From the IMG/VR virus record IMGVR_UViG_3300043409_001596, positions 1 to 39,348 of that record: a stretch of 39,348 nt of DNA. The stretch is one strand, 5' to 3'. Shown here piece after piece: positions 21,845-30,600 of this stretch (the first letter of the stretch is position 1; each line of letters begins with the position of its first letter). The notes beneath the pieces were generated by a model, which worked only from the letters and a program-made list of their open reading frames with translations, made no database searches and had not been told where the DNA came from. Origin of the DNA: a virus. The position numbers and the translations under genes were made by a program.

Positions 21845-22842
21845 GCGCGGGTTCCGAGAAGTGTCACTTTCAGCCCTGTGCCTTTGACTGTTGTGCCGAC
21901 TTGGTCGATGTCTATCGAGACGCGAGCACCTTTGGCTATCGACTGGGTGCCTCCAGAAACGCTTCCTGTAGCTGTGAAGGCACTCACGGAGATTGAAGCT
22001 ACAGCGGACAGCAGAGATGTGCCTGCTGGACTCTCTACATCAACGTCCAAGGTTGAGCCTGTTGGGGCTGTTGTGACACAGCACTCGACTGACGTTAGGT
22101 TGAAGGCAAAGGGTGCGTAAAATACTACTTTTTCGCCCGTTGTTAGCGCAGTTGTTTCATCAGAACAGGCATAGCCAAGATCGACGGGCAGCCCAACGAA
22201 GCTACCACCTGCACGATAAATGAGGTTGCCTTCGATAGTGACATTGCCCGCACTACTACGAGCCAAGGTTGTGTCTGATGCTGCACCAAGTTCAAGTGTC
22301 CCAACTCCGAGAGCGGTGCTAGTAGAGCTAGTGAGTCCAGCGATAGGCAATCCTGTGCATCCAGAAAGTGTGCCACTCGATGGTGTGCCAAGTGCTCCAC
22401 CATTGACGACAGGAGCACCTGCACTGTCAACATTGATAGCCAGAGCAGTGGCGACTCCCGTACCAAGTCCTGTGATTGACCCAACTGCTGGAGTGACTGT
22501 GGATGTGCTGACAGCGGTTACTAGACCCTTGGCATTGACCGTGACTGCTGCTGACTGAGTTGCGCTTCCGTAACTCCCAACATTGCTATTTACCGTTGCC
22601 AAAGTCAGTGCGCCTGTGCTGGCTACGGTAGCATCGCTAGACAAGGAGACTGGAGCGTAAGCTGTTCCTCCTGCGTTACCCACAAGTAACTGACCTGCTG
22701 TCGGTGCAGTGTTTGGAACAACTGCTGCCTGAGTCTGGGCGTGATTGGTGACATTGTTTAACGTCAGATTCGTTCTCATGGCTGCTTGGTCAGCAGATGC
22801 CATGAATGTATCTATGTCATTAGATGTGGTAAGATCAGCCAT
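21841..22842 (-). CDS. Tail fibre protein
   Basis: The 333-residue protein has an N-terminal helix (TSNDIDTFMASADQAAMRTNLTL), then a long threonine/serine/alanine/glycine-rich region with repeated short strands such as ATVASTGALTLATVNSNVGSYG. This pattern is typical of trimeric fibre shafts. The last 120 residues hold a beta-sandwich-like domain (GEKVVFYAPFAFNLTSVECCVT). It overlaps the downstream gene by ATGA and the upstream gene by one base (TAATG). Confidence 0.65.
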   Translation of the reverse strand: MADLTTSNDIDTFMASADQAAMRTNLTLNNVTNHAQTQAAVVPNTAPTAGQLLVGNAGGTAYAPVSLSSDATVASTGALTLATVNSNVGSYGSATQSAAVTVNAKGLVTAVSTSTVTPAVGSITGLGTGVATALAINVDSAGAPVVNGGALGTPSSGTLSGCTGLPIAGLTSSTSTALGVGTLELGAASDTTLARSSAGNVTIEGNLIYRAGGSFVGLPVDLGYACSDETTALTTGEKVVFYAPFAFNLTSVECCVTTAPTGSTLDVDVESPAGTSLLSAVASISVSAFTATGSVSGGTQSIAKGARVSIDIDQVGTTVKGTGLKVTLLGTRA

Positions 22843-23303
22843 TATGGTCGTATGTAAATGTCTGCGCCTCCAGGACGACGGTACCCGTCAATTCCATTTG
22901 GTCGTAAATAAGTGTTACTGCTAGGCGGAACAAATGCTGGAGAAAAAATAAGCTCGTTACTGTAGCCACTTTCTCTGGCCCCATGAGTGGCAATGACTTT
23001 GTATCCGTAATGCGGCCCGCTGCCGCCATCCCATACAACTGCTGAATCTCGGTATTCAAGAAGCGTCTCATTGTCGAGCAACGAGTAAGCGCCTGCACCA
23101 TACGGAGGAGGATTTTCCGCACGAAATATTTTATAGTTTGTGGCACTAGCAACTTCATTCCAATCAAGGTTTACTGCTACAATATAATATTCTTCTAAAT
23201 CTACTCCACCTCCTCCTTCTCCCCAGCCTGTTAGCACTGGAGGCGTTAACATACTTCTGCTGCCGCTATATCCAGCATTTAGTAATGTTAATGCATTTGC
23301 CAT
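22842..23303 (-). CDS. Structural protein with fibronectin III-like domain
   Basis: The 153-residue protein starts MANALTLLNAGYSGS and has an Fn3-like unit (YYIVAVNLDWNEVASATNYKIFRA followed by LEYRDSAVVWD and GYKVIATHGARESGYSNE). The C-terminal 30 residues have an RPNG/RRPGG tyrosine-rich tail. Fn3-type domains in phage tail proteins usually mediate weak carbohydrate or surface binding. Its first residues match those of the 45-residue gene at 24731. Confidence 0.6.
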   Translation of the reverse strand: MANALTLLNAGYSGSRSMLTPPVLTGWGEGGGGVDLEEYYIVAVNLDWNEVASATNYKIFRAENPPPYGAGAYSLLDNETLLEYRDSAVVWDGGSGPHYGYKVIATHGARESGYSNELIFSPAFVPPSSNTYLRPNGIDGYRRPGGADIYIRP

Positions 23304-23332
23304 TGTAATTAAACAAAGATAAAGTTTTTGGG

Positions 23333-23575
23333 TTACGCTAGAATTTCATGTTTTCGGTAAGGGGTAAGAATTCCAGTTTGGATTAGCAAGTCTAATCCGG
23401 CAACGAGTTCGGCAGAGTCTGAACGGATACGGTCAGCACCAAGGCCGACAGAACGCCAGTAGATGAGGTCAGCTAATTCGGATGAAAACAAACTCACGAC
23501 CTCTGATTGAGTGAGCTTAGTTTGAAGAAACTCTTTCGGCGAAAGTTGCCATTTAAAAGTGAATGAAGTAGTCAT
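23333..23575 (-). CDS. Small hypothetical tail-region protein
   Basis: The 80-residue protein starts MTTSFTFKWQLSPKEF and contains LTQSEVVSLFSSELADLIYWRSVG, with no recognisable motif. It lies two bases after the fibre gene stop at 23578. Its strand-helix content is consistent with a small structural or assembly protein. Function unknown. Confidence 0.55.
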   Translation of the reverse strand: MTTSFTFKWQLSPKEFLQTKLTQSEVVSLFSSELADLIYWRSVGLGADRIRSDSAELVAGLDLLIQTGILTPYRKHEILA

Positions 23576-23577
23576 GC

Positions 23578-24726
23578 TTAATATGCCGCGCAGGCTAGGG
23601 TTGTAGTTGGCGTGATGTCAGCAGCAGTGTATGAGCATCGACCCCATGTACCGGAGTTGGAGACACCTGTGTAAGTACACGCGACGAGATTGCACCCATC
23701 AGCGTAGTCGATAGCTCCGTTGGCACCGTTGGCACCTCCCATACCACCACCAGAACCACCAGATAGGTTGATTTGAGTGACACGAATTTGGCCTGATGGT
23801 CTGACTGCGCCTCCGCCACCACCGTTGTTATCAGCGGAACTACCACCTGCACTAAAGACGCTCAGTTTACTGTTGCTGCCTTCAATCGTATGAAGACCCC
23901 CTTGTCCACCGTCCTGCATCGTATCGGTTGCAGCACCACCGTTAGCGGTAATGGTTAGGTCTAAGTTCTGGATGTTTAGAGTTGTGTTATATCCTGCTGT
24001 TCCAGTGAGGCCAGAGGCGGGGGTGCCAGTAATGGACAGGGTGGTTAAATCCTGTCCAACACCGATAGCCTGCTTAAAATACGCTGATATGTCCGCAGTG
24101 ATCGCAATCACATGGCTATCTGCTCCAAACTTAATTACAAATGGGCTAAAAGCTGCATTGCCTGCGTCGTAAGCGGCCGTGCCTGAAGCGTATGGCTTCG
24201 AGGGATCTCCAACCGCTCCAGTGGCGTCATTGCCTCCGTTGGCTGTCGTCTCCACATAAAAAACTTTTGGGGTGGAGATCGTGCCACCAGCACTCGGTGT
24301 TGCCCAAGACGGCAGTCCTGAAGCCAGTGTCAGAACCTGACCATTTGAGCCTTTTGGCAAACGAGTGCCTGCTCCTGCCGTGCCACCGTAGATGATGTCA
24401 CCGCTTGCGGACATCGGGTTGGTGAAGGTCGAGTAGAGCGTGTCGAAGTAGGTCTTGAGCGTTGCTTTGATATTTTCCCAGGTGACCTTCTTGAGGACGT
24501 TGGACGCAGCGGAGTCGATCAACGGCATCGTGTCTGCATTGACTGGAGTCGTCTTTGGAGTTGCGCCGTGGATGGTTGATCCAACATTCCCAGCGTCTGT
24601 GACATCAGCACCTGCCTCAATTCCATCAAGTTTGGTCGTGTTGGCATCAACTTGCGTGAAAGATGCGTTGATGTTTGTCCGGCAATTAGCGCCTGACATT
24701 CCGTTAGTAATAGGTGTAAGAGCCAT
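23578..24726 (-). CDS. Tail fibre protein with collar-type repeat
   Basis: The 382-residue protein begins with an attachment-like part (LTPITNGMSGANCRTNINA). Then the familiar fibre motif TKLDGIEAGADVTDAGNVG appears at residues about 31-49, followed by KTTPVNADTMPLIDSAASN and ATLKTYFDTLYS. The rest is glycine/serine/threonine-rich and ends with a glycine-rich region (NNGGGGGAV, SGGSGGGMGGANG) and a short beta end. This is a long fibre shaft with a small tip. It lies four bases downstream of the 45-residue gene. Confidence 0.7.
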   Translation of the reverse strand: MALTPITNGMSGANCRTNINASFTQVDANTTKLDGIEAGADVTDAGNVGSTIHGATPKTTPVNADTMPLIDSAASNVLKKVTWENIKATLKTYFDTLYSTFTNPMSASGDIIYGGTAGAGTRLPKGSNGQVLTLASGLPSWATPSAGGTISTPKVFYVETTANGGNDATGAVGDPSKPYASGTAAYDAGNAAFSPFVIKFGADSHVIAITADISAYFKQAIGVGQDLTTLSITGTPASGLTGTAGYNTTLNIQNLDLTITANGGAATDTMQDGGQGGLHTIEGSNSKLSVFSAGGSSADNNGGGGGAVRPSGQIRVTQINLSGGSGGGMGGANGANGAIDYADGCNLVACTYTGVSNSGTWGRCSYTAADITPTTTLACAAY

Positions 24727-24730
24727 AATG

Positions 24731-24868
24731 TTAATCTATCCAAACTGCATTGTCTTTCCATTTGCCGTCATCATCCCAATGCCCGGTATGCAGAATCCAG
24801 TTTTCAGGAGGTGGTGGAATAACGCTCCCACTAACACCGCATCCTAAAAGTGTCAGTGCGTTAGCCAT
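24731..24868 (-). CDS. Small structural protein sharing MANALTLL N-terminus
   Basis: The 45-residue protein starts MANALTLLGCGVSGS and ends GKWKDNAVWID. The first 15 residues match those of the Fn3-like gene at 22842-23303 except three or four positions. The shared part may be a common docking peptide on the tail. A longer frame to 25039 overlaps the upstream gene and is not supported. Confidence 0.55.
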   Translation of the reverse strand: MANALTLLGCGVSGSVIPPPPENWILHTGHWDDDGKWKDNAVWID

Positions 24869-24875
24869 TATTGTT

Positions 24876-25241
24876 TTATCCTGGAATAGGTGCCCAAATG
24901 ACACGGATTGAAACGCTGGCCGTGCCTGTCGATGTGACGGTAAGCGCCTCGCCAGGCTGCGTGATAAAAAGAGGCGTTTGGTTGTCGGGACTGCCACGGT
25001 TGCTGCCACCAGAGGCAGCCGCATACTCGGGAGCGTCAATGGCCGTAGAGGCGGAATTGAATGTCACCACGGCATCGGCATCAGCGCGAATTTCGGCGTA
25101 GAACACGGCGATGCGCTTGCCAGTTACGGCGGCCACGATCTCTTCAGCGGTGTCAGGCGAGGTAACTGTCTCAAAAGCACGTTGCTTTTGGATGATGAGC
25201 CCACCCATGTAGTGGTAGTAGTTTTGGGGGTAGCGTTCCAT
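24876..25241 (-). CDS. Hypothetical structural protein
   Basis: The 121-residue protein starts MERYPQNYYHYMGG and has a long beta-rich part (KRIAVFYAEIRADADAVVTFNS, TPLFITQPGEALTVTSTGTASVSIRVIWAPI). It resembles small beta-sandwich head or tail proteins, with PGEAL/TVTSTGTASVSI as likely adjacent strands. The start follows the conserved CATAACTACA leader, shared with the portal and scaffold genes. Confidence 0.55.
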   Translation of the reverse strand: MERYPQNYYHYMGGLIIQKQRAFETVTSPDTAEEIVAAVTGKRIAVFYAEIRADADAVVTFNSASTAIDAPEYAAASGGSNRGSPDNQTPLFITQPGEALTVTSTGTASVSIRVIWAPIPG

Positions 25242-25258
25242 TATTGTGTGTAGTTATG
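25242..25258 (-). promoter_or_regulatory. Conserved CATAACTACA leader before the gene at 25241
   Basis: On the minus strand, CATAACTACACACAATA lies directly before the ATG. The TAA inside it is the stop of the upstream gene at 25254. The same element occurs before the portal and scaffold genes. Confidence 0.5.
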
Positions 25259-25574
25259 CGTTTTCGTCGCTTACTTGCAAGTCTTTTTGCCCGCCATGGC
25301 CGGCCTTTTCCTTGGCCGCTCGGCCTTGGCGCAAGACGACCAACTGACCAGAGACAAGTGTGGAGATTTCGTCGTAGATGATATGCTCGCGCAAGCAGTC
25401 GGCAATCACCTGTAAATTGCGTTCGCTGGCTGGCTTTCTGGCTTCGGCCTTGGCCTTGCGCAAAGCGCCTTCTGCATAGGATGCGTACGGCTTGACAACA
25501 ATTTTGCTGTAGGCTTCGTTTTGCTCCAGTTGCAGGAGGTATTCTTCGGCGAGGGATTCAAGTGGCTTCGACAT
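25254..25574 (-). CDS. Hypothetical protein next to portal
   Basis: The 106-residue protein is highly charged and helical (LESLAEEYLLQLEQNEAYSKIV, EGALRKAKAEARKPASERN, GRAAKEKAGHGG). It starts six bases after the portal stop. Small helical proteins next to portal genes may help assembly or connect the portal to other head proteins; no family can be named. Confidence 0.5.
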   Translation of the reverse strand: MSKPLESLAEEYLLQLEQNEAYSKIVVKPYASYAEGALRKAKAEARKPASERNLQVIADCLREHIIYDEISTLVSGQLVVLRQGRAAKEKAGHGGQKDLQVSDENA

Positions 25575-25580
25575 GGCGGA

Positions 25581-27650
25581 TTACCGGGTTGGAGGTTCTG
25601 CCGGCGGCTGGCTTGCTTGCGCCTCGATAGCAAGGGCCTCGGCTTGGGCTTGGGCCATCATGGCAGAGGCATTTTGGATGGCGGCGAGAGTGGTTTCGGG
25701 GCTAGCCTCTCCGATGCCCTTCAGGATATCGGTGTACTGTCTGGCCATAGCCTGCTGCATTGGCGGAGCCATCGCGGCGTATTGGTTGAGCACATTGATG
25801 ATGGCTTGGCCGGTTTCGACCATTTGCGAACTGTGCGACTTGGTCAGGCTGATTTCAAAGACGTTCGTCACGTCTTCTGGAAAGTTTTTGACCCAATCAA
25901 GCAGGATCATGGCCTTTTCTTGGCCGACCTGAGCGATGAGGGCGGCCATGCCCGCCTCGGTGTTGGTCATGGTGTAGAGCTCGATGTCGATGAAGTCATT
26001 CAGCATCGATGTGAGGCCTTCCACGATCTCCCCCTCTCGAGCTCGCAGGCTCTGGTTGCTGGTGTTTTCGAGGATCTTAGCCACGCCCAGTGTGTCTTGG
26101 CCAGGCACGTCGGCCACACTGGCGTCGGCTGGGCTGGTCAGGCCGGAGTTGCGCTCTGAGCACCCAATGAACCGATCCATTAAGGAGGAGAAAATCTCGA
26201 CATTGGCCGGTTCCACGCTTTTCACGGCCATCGCGTCGTCGGCGGTGAAGCCGGCGCGGAGTTGATACCCTTCCGAGTTGCGGAACTGGATGCCACCACC
26301 GTCGATGCCTTGTTGTGTGGCTAACGGGTTTTCAAACAGGACATTGCCAGAGGTGTTGGCATCGAACTCGATGCGGTTGAGCATCTTGTCCGAGACTTCA
26401 TGCCAAGTGTCGAGCAGTTCATAGTAGCCGCGGCCTGTCCAACGGTGCAGCTTAGGCCAGATGCGGTGGCAGGTATATGGGTGCGGCAATTCCTTGTCAG
26501 ACCATGGCAGAATGATCGATGCATATTCGTAATGCACCGGAATTTTGGCGTCCCAGTCGAGCAAGACGTAAATCGGCTCTGCATAACCGTCGCCATCGGC
26601 GTCGTAACGGATCCATGTCTCGACATAGACGCGGGTGCGGTAGCGTTTCAGGTCTTCGGTGGCCGGCCGCTGTACGTTCTCGTCTTCACCGTCTCGCACA
26701 CGGTTGAGGTTGGCGCGGACGGTGTAGGTGTTGTTGTCGGCCCCGCCGGTCAGGTTGCCGGTCTTGGCGAGGTCGTTGTACTCATCAAAGTTTTTCTTTT
26801 CGTGCGTCTCTGGCGCGTAGCTGATCAGCAGGTCGCCCGGATTGGCGGCAAAGACATGGCCTTTGAGGGGAGAAACGTCGATGTTTTCAGCATTGATGTG
26901 GCAGAAAAAGTCGCCGTAGTGAATGACTTTGTTGTCGGCGCCTGGCTCTTTGCTGATGCGCTGCATCACGACTTTGGGCTTGCTGATTTGCAACGGAGCA
27001 CCAGACGGCACCCAGATAAGCGGGTCGCGCTCCAAAACTTGGCGGTCTGGATAAGTTGGGTCGCTGATCCATTTGTCGGTCGCCAAAACGGGTTGGCCTT
27101 GGCTATCCTTGATCACTTTACCGTCAAGGGTTACGCTTTGGGTGATGACCGGCTTCATGAAAAAGGCCTCGCTAAGCCCGGCTCGCGTGACTTCTTGGCC
27201 TCTGATCAGGCTGCCTTGCTTGGCCTTTTTGCCAACCTCGTTGAGCTTTGTGAGCTTAGCCCGATGCTTGAGGCGTTGCATCAGGATATCAATCGCCGGA
27301 TTCTCGTCCTCTGATCCCTCGGCTGTAGGGCCAAAGAAGGCCGGAGTCGCCAAGAGGTCGTTGTCCATCTTGTCGCCATGCTGGTTTACAGGGGTCATCG
27401 GCAAGTTCAGGGAGAGGTTTGTCTCCCTGAAGAGCAGGCAATTGGCTTTGCGGTGCTCGAAGTCCTGTTCGTAGGCGAGTTGGTAGTTGTCCCAACGCCA
27501 TAAGAGTGAGCCAACCCGGTAATCGCGGCTGTTGGTCTGCACGCCCATGAGGTCGCGACAATTGTTCACCTCATTGATGACGTGCTCCACGAATGCTGTC
27601 TCGTCTGCGTCGTTTGCAAAGGTGAGGTGGGAGTTGATTAGGCGCTGCAT
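25581..27650 (-). CDS. Portal protein
   Basis: The 689-residue protein has the layout of large podovirus-type portals. An N-terminal helical part is followed by VETWIRYDADGDGYAEPIYVLL at about 345-366, YASIILPWSDKELPHPYT, and CHRIWPKLHRWTGRGYYELLDTWHEVSDKMLNRIEF. The last segment is the typical portal stem region with a conserved tryptophan and helix. Helical segments around residues 500-600 follow, and the last 50 residues are alanine/glutamine-rich. This is the dodecameric vertex through which DNA enters and leaves the capsid. The start follows the CATAACTACA leader, and the gene begins 17 bases after the stop of the polyvalent protein. Confidence 0.85.
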   Translation of the reverse strand: MQRLINSHLTFANDADETAFVEHVINEVNNCRDLMGVQTNSRDYRVGSLLWRWDNYQLAYEQDFEHRKANCLLFRETNLSLNLPMTPVNQHGDKMDNDLLATPAFFGPTAEGSEDENPAIDILMQRLKHRAKLTKLNEVGKKAKQGSLIRGQEVTRAGLSEAFFMKPVITQSVTLDGKVIKDSQGQPVLATDKWISDPTYPDRQVLERDPLIWVPSGAPLQISKPKVVMQRISKEPGADNKVIHYGDFFCHINAENIDVSPLKGHVFAANPGDLLISYAPETHEKKNFDEYNDLAKTGNLTGGADNNTYTVRANLNRVRDGEDENVQRPATEDLKRYRTRVYVETWIRYDADGDGYAEPIYVLLDWDAKIPVHYEYASIILPWSDKELPHPYTCHRIWPKLHRWTGRGYYELLDTWHEVSDKMLNRIEFDANTSGNVLFENPLATQQGIDGGGIQFRNSEGYQLRAGFTADDAMAVKSVEPANVEIFSSLMDRFIGCSERNSGLTSPADASVADVPGQDTLGVAKILENTSNQSLRAREGEIVEGLTSMLNDFIDIELYTMTNTEAGMAALIAQVGQEKAMILLDWVKNFPEDVTNVFEISLTKSHSSQMVETGQAIINVLNQYAAMAPPMQQAMARQYTDILKGIGEASPETTLAAIQNASAMMAQAQAEALAIEAQASQPPAEPPTR

Positions 27651-27654
27651 TCGA

Positions 27655-27671
27655 TGTTGTTTGTAGTTATG
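27655..27671 (-). promoter_or_regulatory. Conserved CATAACTACA leader before the portal gene
   Basis: On the minus strand, CATAACTACAAACAACA lies four bases before the portal ATG. Its TAA is the stop codon of the polyvalent gene. It matches the elements before the genes at 25241 and 16255, with most differences at two or three positions. Confidence 0.5.
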
Positions 27672-30600
27672 GCGTAGATGTTGGCTTGTGCAAGCCTATT
27701 GCGTGAGCCTGAGCTCGGGCGGCAGCCATGGCGTCTTCGCGGGCTTTTTTGAAGGCCGTAATGATGGATGGCGTTGGCTTGGATTTCTCGCTTGGCATAG
27801 CCTTGGCGGCTACCTGGGCAGCCTTGGCGGCATACAAGCGGCCGGCTAGTTCGGCGAACTGGCGGCGTTTGGCTGGATCCGTGATCGGCAGAGGCTTGGC
27901 TTTGCCGGGTGGGTCGGCGGTGTAGTCGTCGCGGTTAAGGGGTTGCGGACTCCAACGCTTAGTCGGGTTGAGGCGGTTGGCGCGGTAGAGTAAGGCGTCT
28001 GCCTGCGGGGTGACTTTGGTGTTGGCTTGGAATAGCAGCCTCGCCGGCGGCGTGAAAGCCTTGGTCAACCTCTCGCCTGTGGTGCTGATCTTGGGCTGGG
28101 CCGCAAAGATTGGCAGTTTGGGGGCCACGGCTGGATTTGGCAAGGCGGCATAACCTGAGCCAGCAGTGGTGCGCTCGCGAAGCACATCGTCCATATTGCG
28201 GAGGGGTTGCTTGATCAGGTTGGGGATGATGTTGTTCATCAGCATTTTGCTGCCTGCATTTTCGTCTGGGCTTTCCCGCTTTTCTTCCACGTCACGCACG
28301 AACTGCATGGCGTTTGCAAACCCTTGAAGGAAGGATTTGTCCTCAAGCGAGGACACAAGGCTCGACATCATGTAGGTCGTGTACAATGCATTTTCGCCCT
28401 GTGATTTGAGGCGCTTCACCTCTTGGTAGTTGCGATAAGCATCGATCCATGTGGTAAGCAGTGTGGCGGCCGGCTCGTAGCGTCCGAACGGAAGAGTGCC
28501 AAGCACTTTGCCATTGCCATCCTGCCACACGATGGAGTTCTCGCCGCCGTATTTGCGCAGGAATTGATCTGTCGCGCCACGGTCTTTTAGAGAGTGGGAC
28601 CGAGTGCCGACCAGCAAGACTTTTTTCTTGTCGTCGTCATCGTCACCTTCAAGCATTGAGGCCAGCGCCAGCCAGCCAAGGCCAGCCAATAGCGTTTCGG
28701 AGGCGTCTTTGATCTGCATGGCCTTTGGGTAGGACTTGATCATTGGCACGCCATTCTTGCCCATTGATCGCCAGCCAGCCATCGTCAGGCCGTAGAGCAA
28801 GCTGATGGCAGAGCCGCCGGCCTTCTTGATGCCTACGCGGACAATATTAGTTGGCGTGCGTTGGAACGGGAATATCCAGCGCATCAGACTGCCAACAATC
28901 TTGCGGGAGCGAATGCGCTTTTGCAGTTTTGCTGACTGCTCGTAGTCGCCTTTGGCTTCGGCCTCGGCAAGCTTTTGCTCGAGATCGCGAATGCCTTTGT
29001 AGCCGCCAAGCACAGTGTCCACGATCTCTGTGGCCATGTTTTCGTCTTGGAACAGCAACTCCTCGGCAGTCTTCATAACCTCGCCCCACACGGCGCTTGA
29101 TGTGTCGTTGATGGTGTTGGCTATCTCGGTGTCAATGAAGGTGGACCTTGCTTTGCCGGTAAGGCCTTGGGCCTTGGCGGCCACATGGGCGCGACGATAG
29201 GCCACGGCGGAGGCTTCGGCATACATGATGGCAGTCTTGAAGAAGGCATCGGTGAATCGCAGCACACGCCCTGGCAGGCGGTTGATGCGGCCCAGTTTGC
29301 CTCCCACGCTTGCGCGGATGTTGCCGACTTTGTCTAGGTCGCCATTTACAACATCAATCTCCATTGGTTCGCCCAAATATTTGTGGCGGATGGTGTCGCC
29401 CTCGGTCAGGAAGGTTTGGCGGGCCATGTCGAAGGCTGGGCCAATGCCCTGCCAGAAGCCTTTCAAGACGTGCTTGAACTCGCGGAACTGTGCGGAGTTT
29501 GGATCTTGGTAGGCAAGGTTGAGCGTGGCCTCGGCTAGGCGCTGGCCTGTGTAGTGCCATGCCACCTGGGCGGCGTTGCCTGTGATGTTGGCCACCTGAG
29601 TTTGAGGGCCGGAGAGGAGAGGCCAGTTGATCCAGTATTCGTACACCTTGTCAAAGGCGCTGGACTTGGCGGCGGTGAACTCGCGGGCAAAGGCGTAGTA
29701 GTTCGCCATGTCATCGGGGTCGAAGGGCACAAACACGCGAACGCGCTGGCCGCCGGGCGTCATCACCACCTTGGACATGAGCTTGCCGGAGTTGCGGGCC
29801 TTGGCCGATTGGAGGGCGTAGGCCATGACGCGGTTTACCTCGGCGGTAACTTGCCCCACGGTCTGGCGGGTGCCTTTAATGAGGGCTGACTGGGCGCTGA
29901 TGGCCTTGGGTGGGTTACTAAGTCCAACGGCCTTCTTAAGCTTGGCAAAGCCAGCCTTGATGAGGCCGCCAAAATCGGTGCCCGCCTTGACCTGCTCGGC
30001 CACGGCGGGGCGGATGATGGCGTTGGTGGCGTCGTTGATGAACTGGCCTACGTCGTCTTGGTTGAGGTTGAGGGCGTTGGCAATGTGCTCGTCGGAGAAG
30101 CCTCGGAAGGCGAGGCGCATGATGTTGTAGCCGTCGTTGTCTTTGCCTTTGTAGGCGTCGAGGCCTTCTTTGACGGCGGGGAGGTCAAGTATGGCGGAAT
30201 GGAGGGCCACACGGTCGGTGCCGGCGAGCATGAGGTCATCTTCAGTGACTCCGATGTTCTTGAGCACTGCCTGCTTGATCTTCTCGCTTTCGGCGTCGTC
30301 TTTCTCGAGTAACTCCTCTTTCGTTTCTTGGGCGCGGGCCGTCTTGAGCGCGGCCTCCACGTCTGCCCGGCGGCTGCCCCGTGCCTCGGCTAGCTCGGCC
30401 TCTAGGCTGGCGATGCGGCGGGCCTTGCCTGCGTCGGTAGGCAGGATGCGGAGGTTGCGGCGGACGGCCTCGCTTGGGCCAAATACGATGTCGATGGCCT
30501 TGGTCCAGCGTTCCTGGGGTGTCTCGAGCGGGTCGCGGCGGGCGCTCATGGCCTGAGCTAGGCGGGTGCCGGTGTCGAGGTAGTAGTTGCCCACCTTGTT

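Noticed and set aside
26400-27314. Plus-strand open frame of 304 codons over the portal gene
   Set aside because: It is fully antisense to the portal. Long valine-rich antisense frames are common in this composition, and no protein family is suggested.
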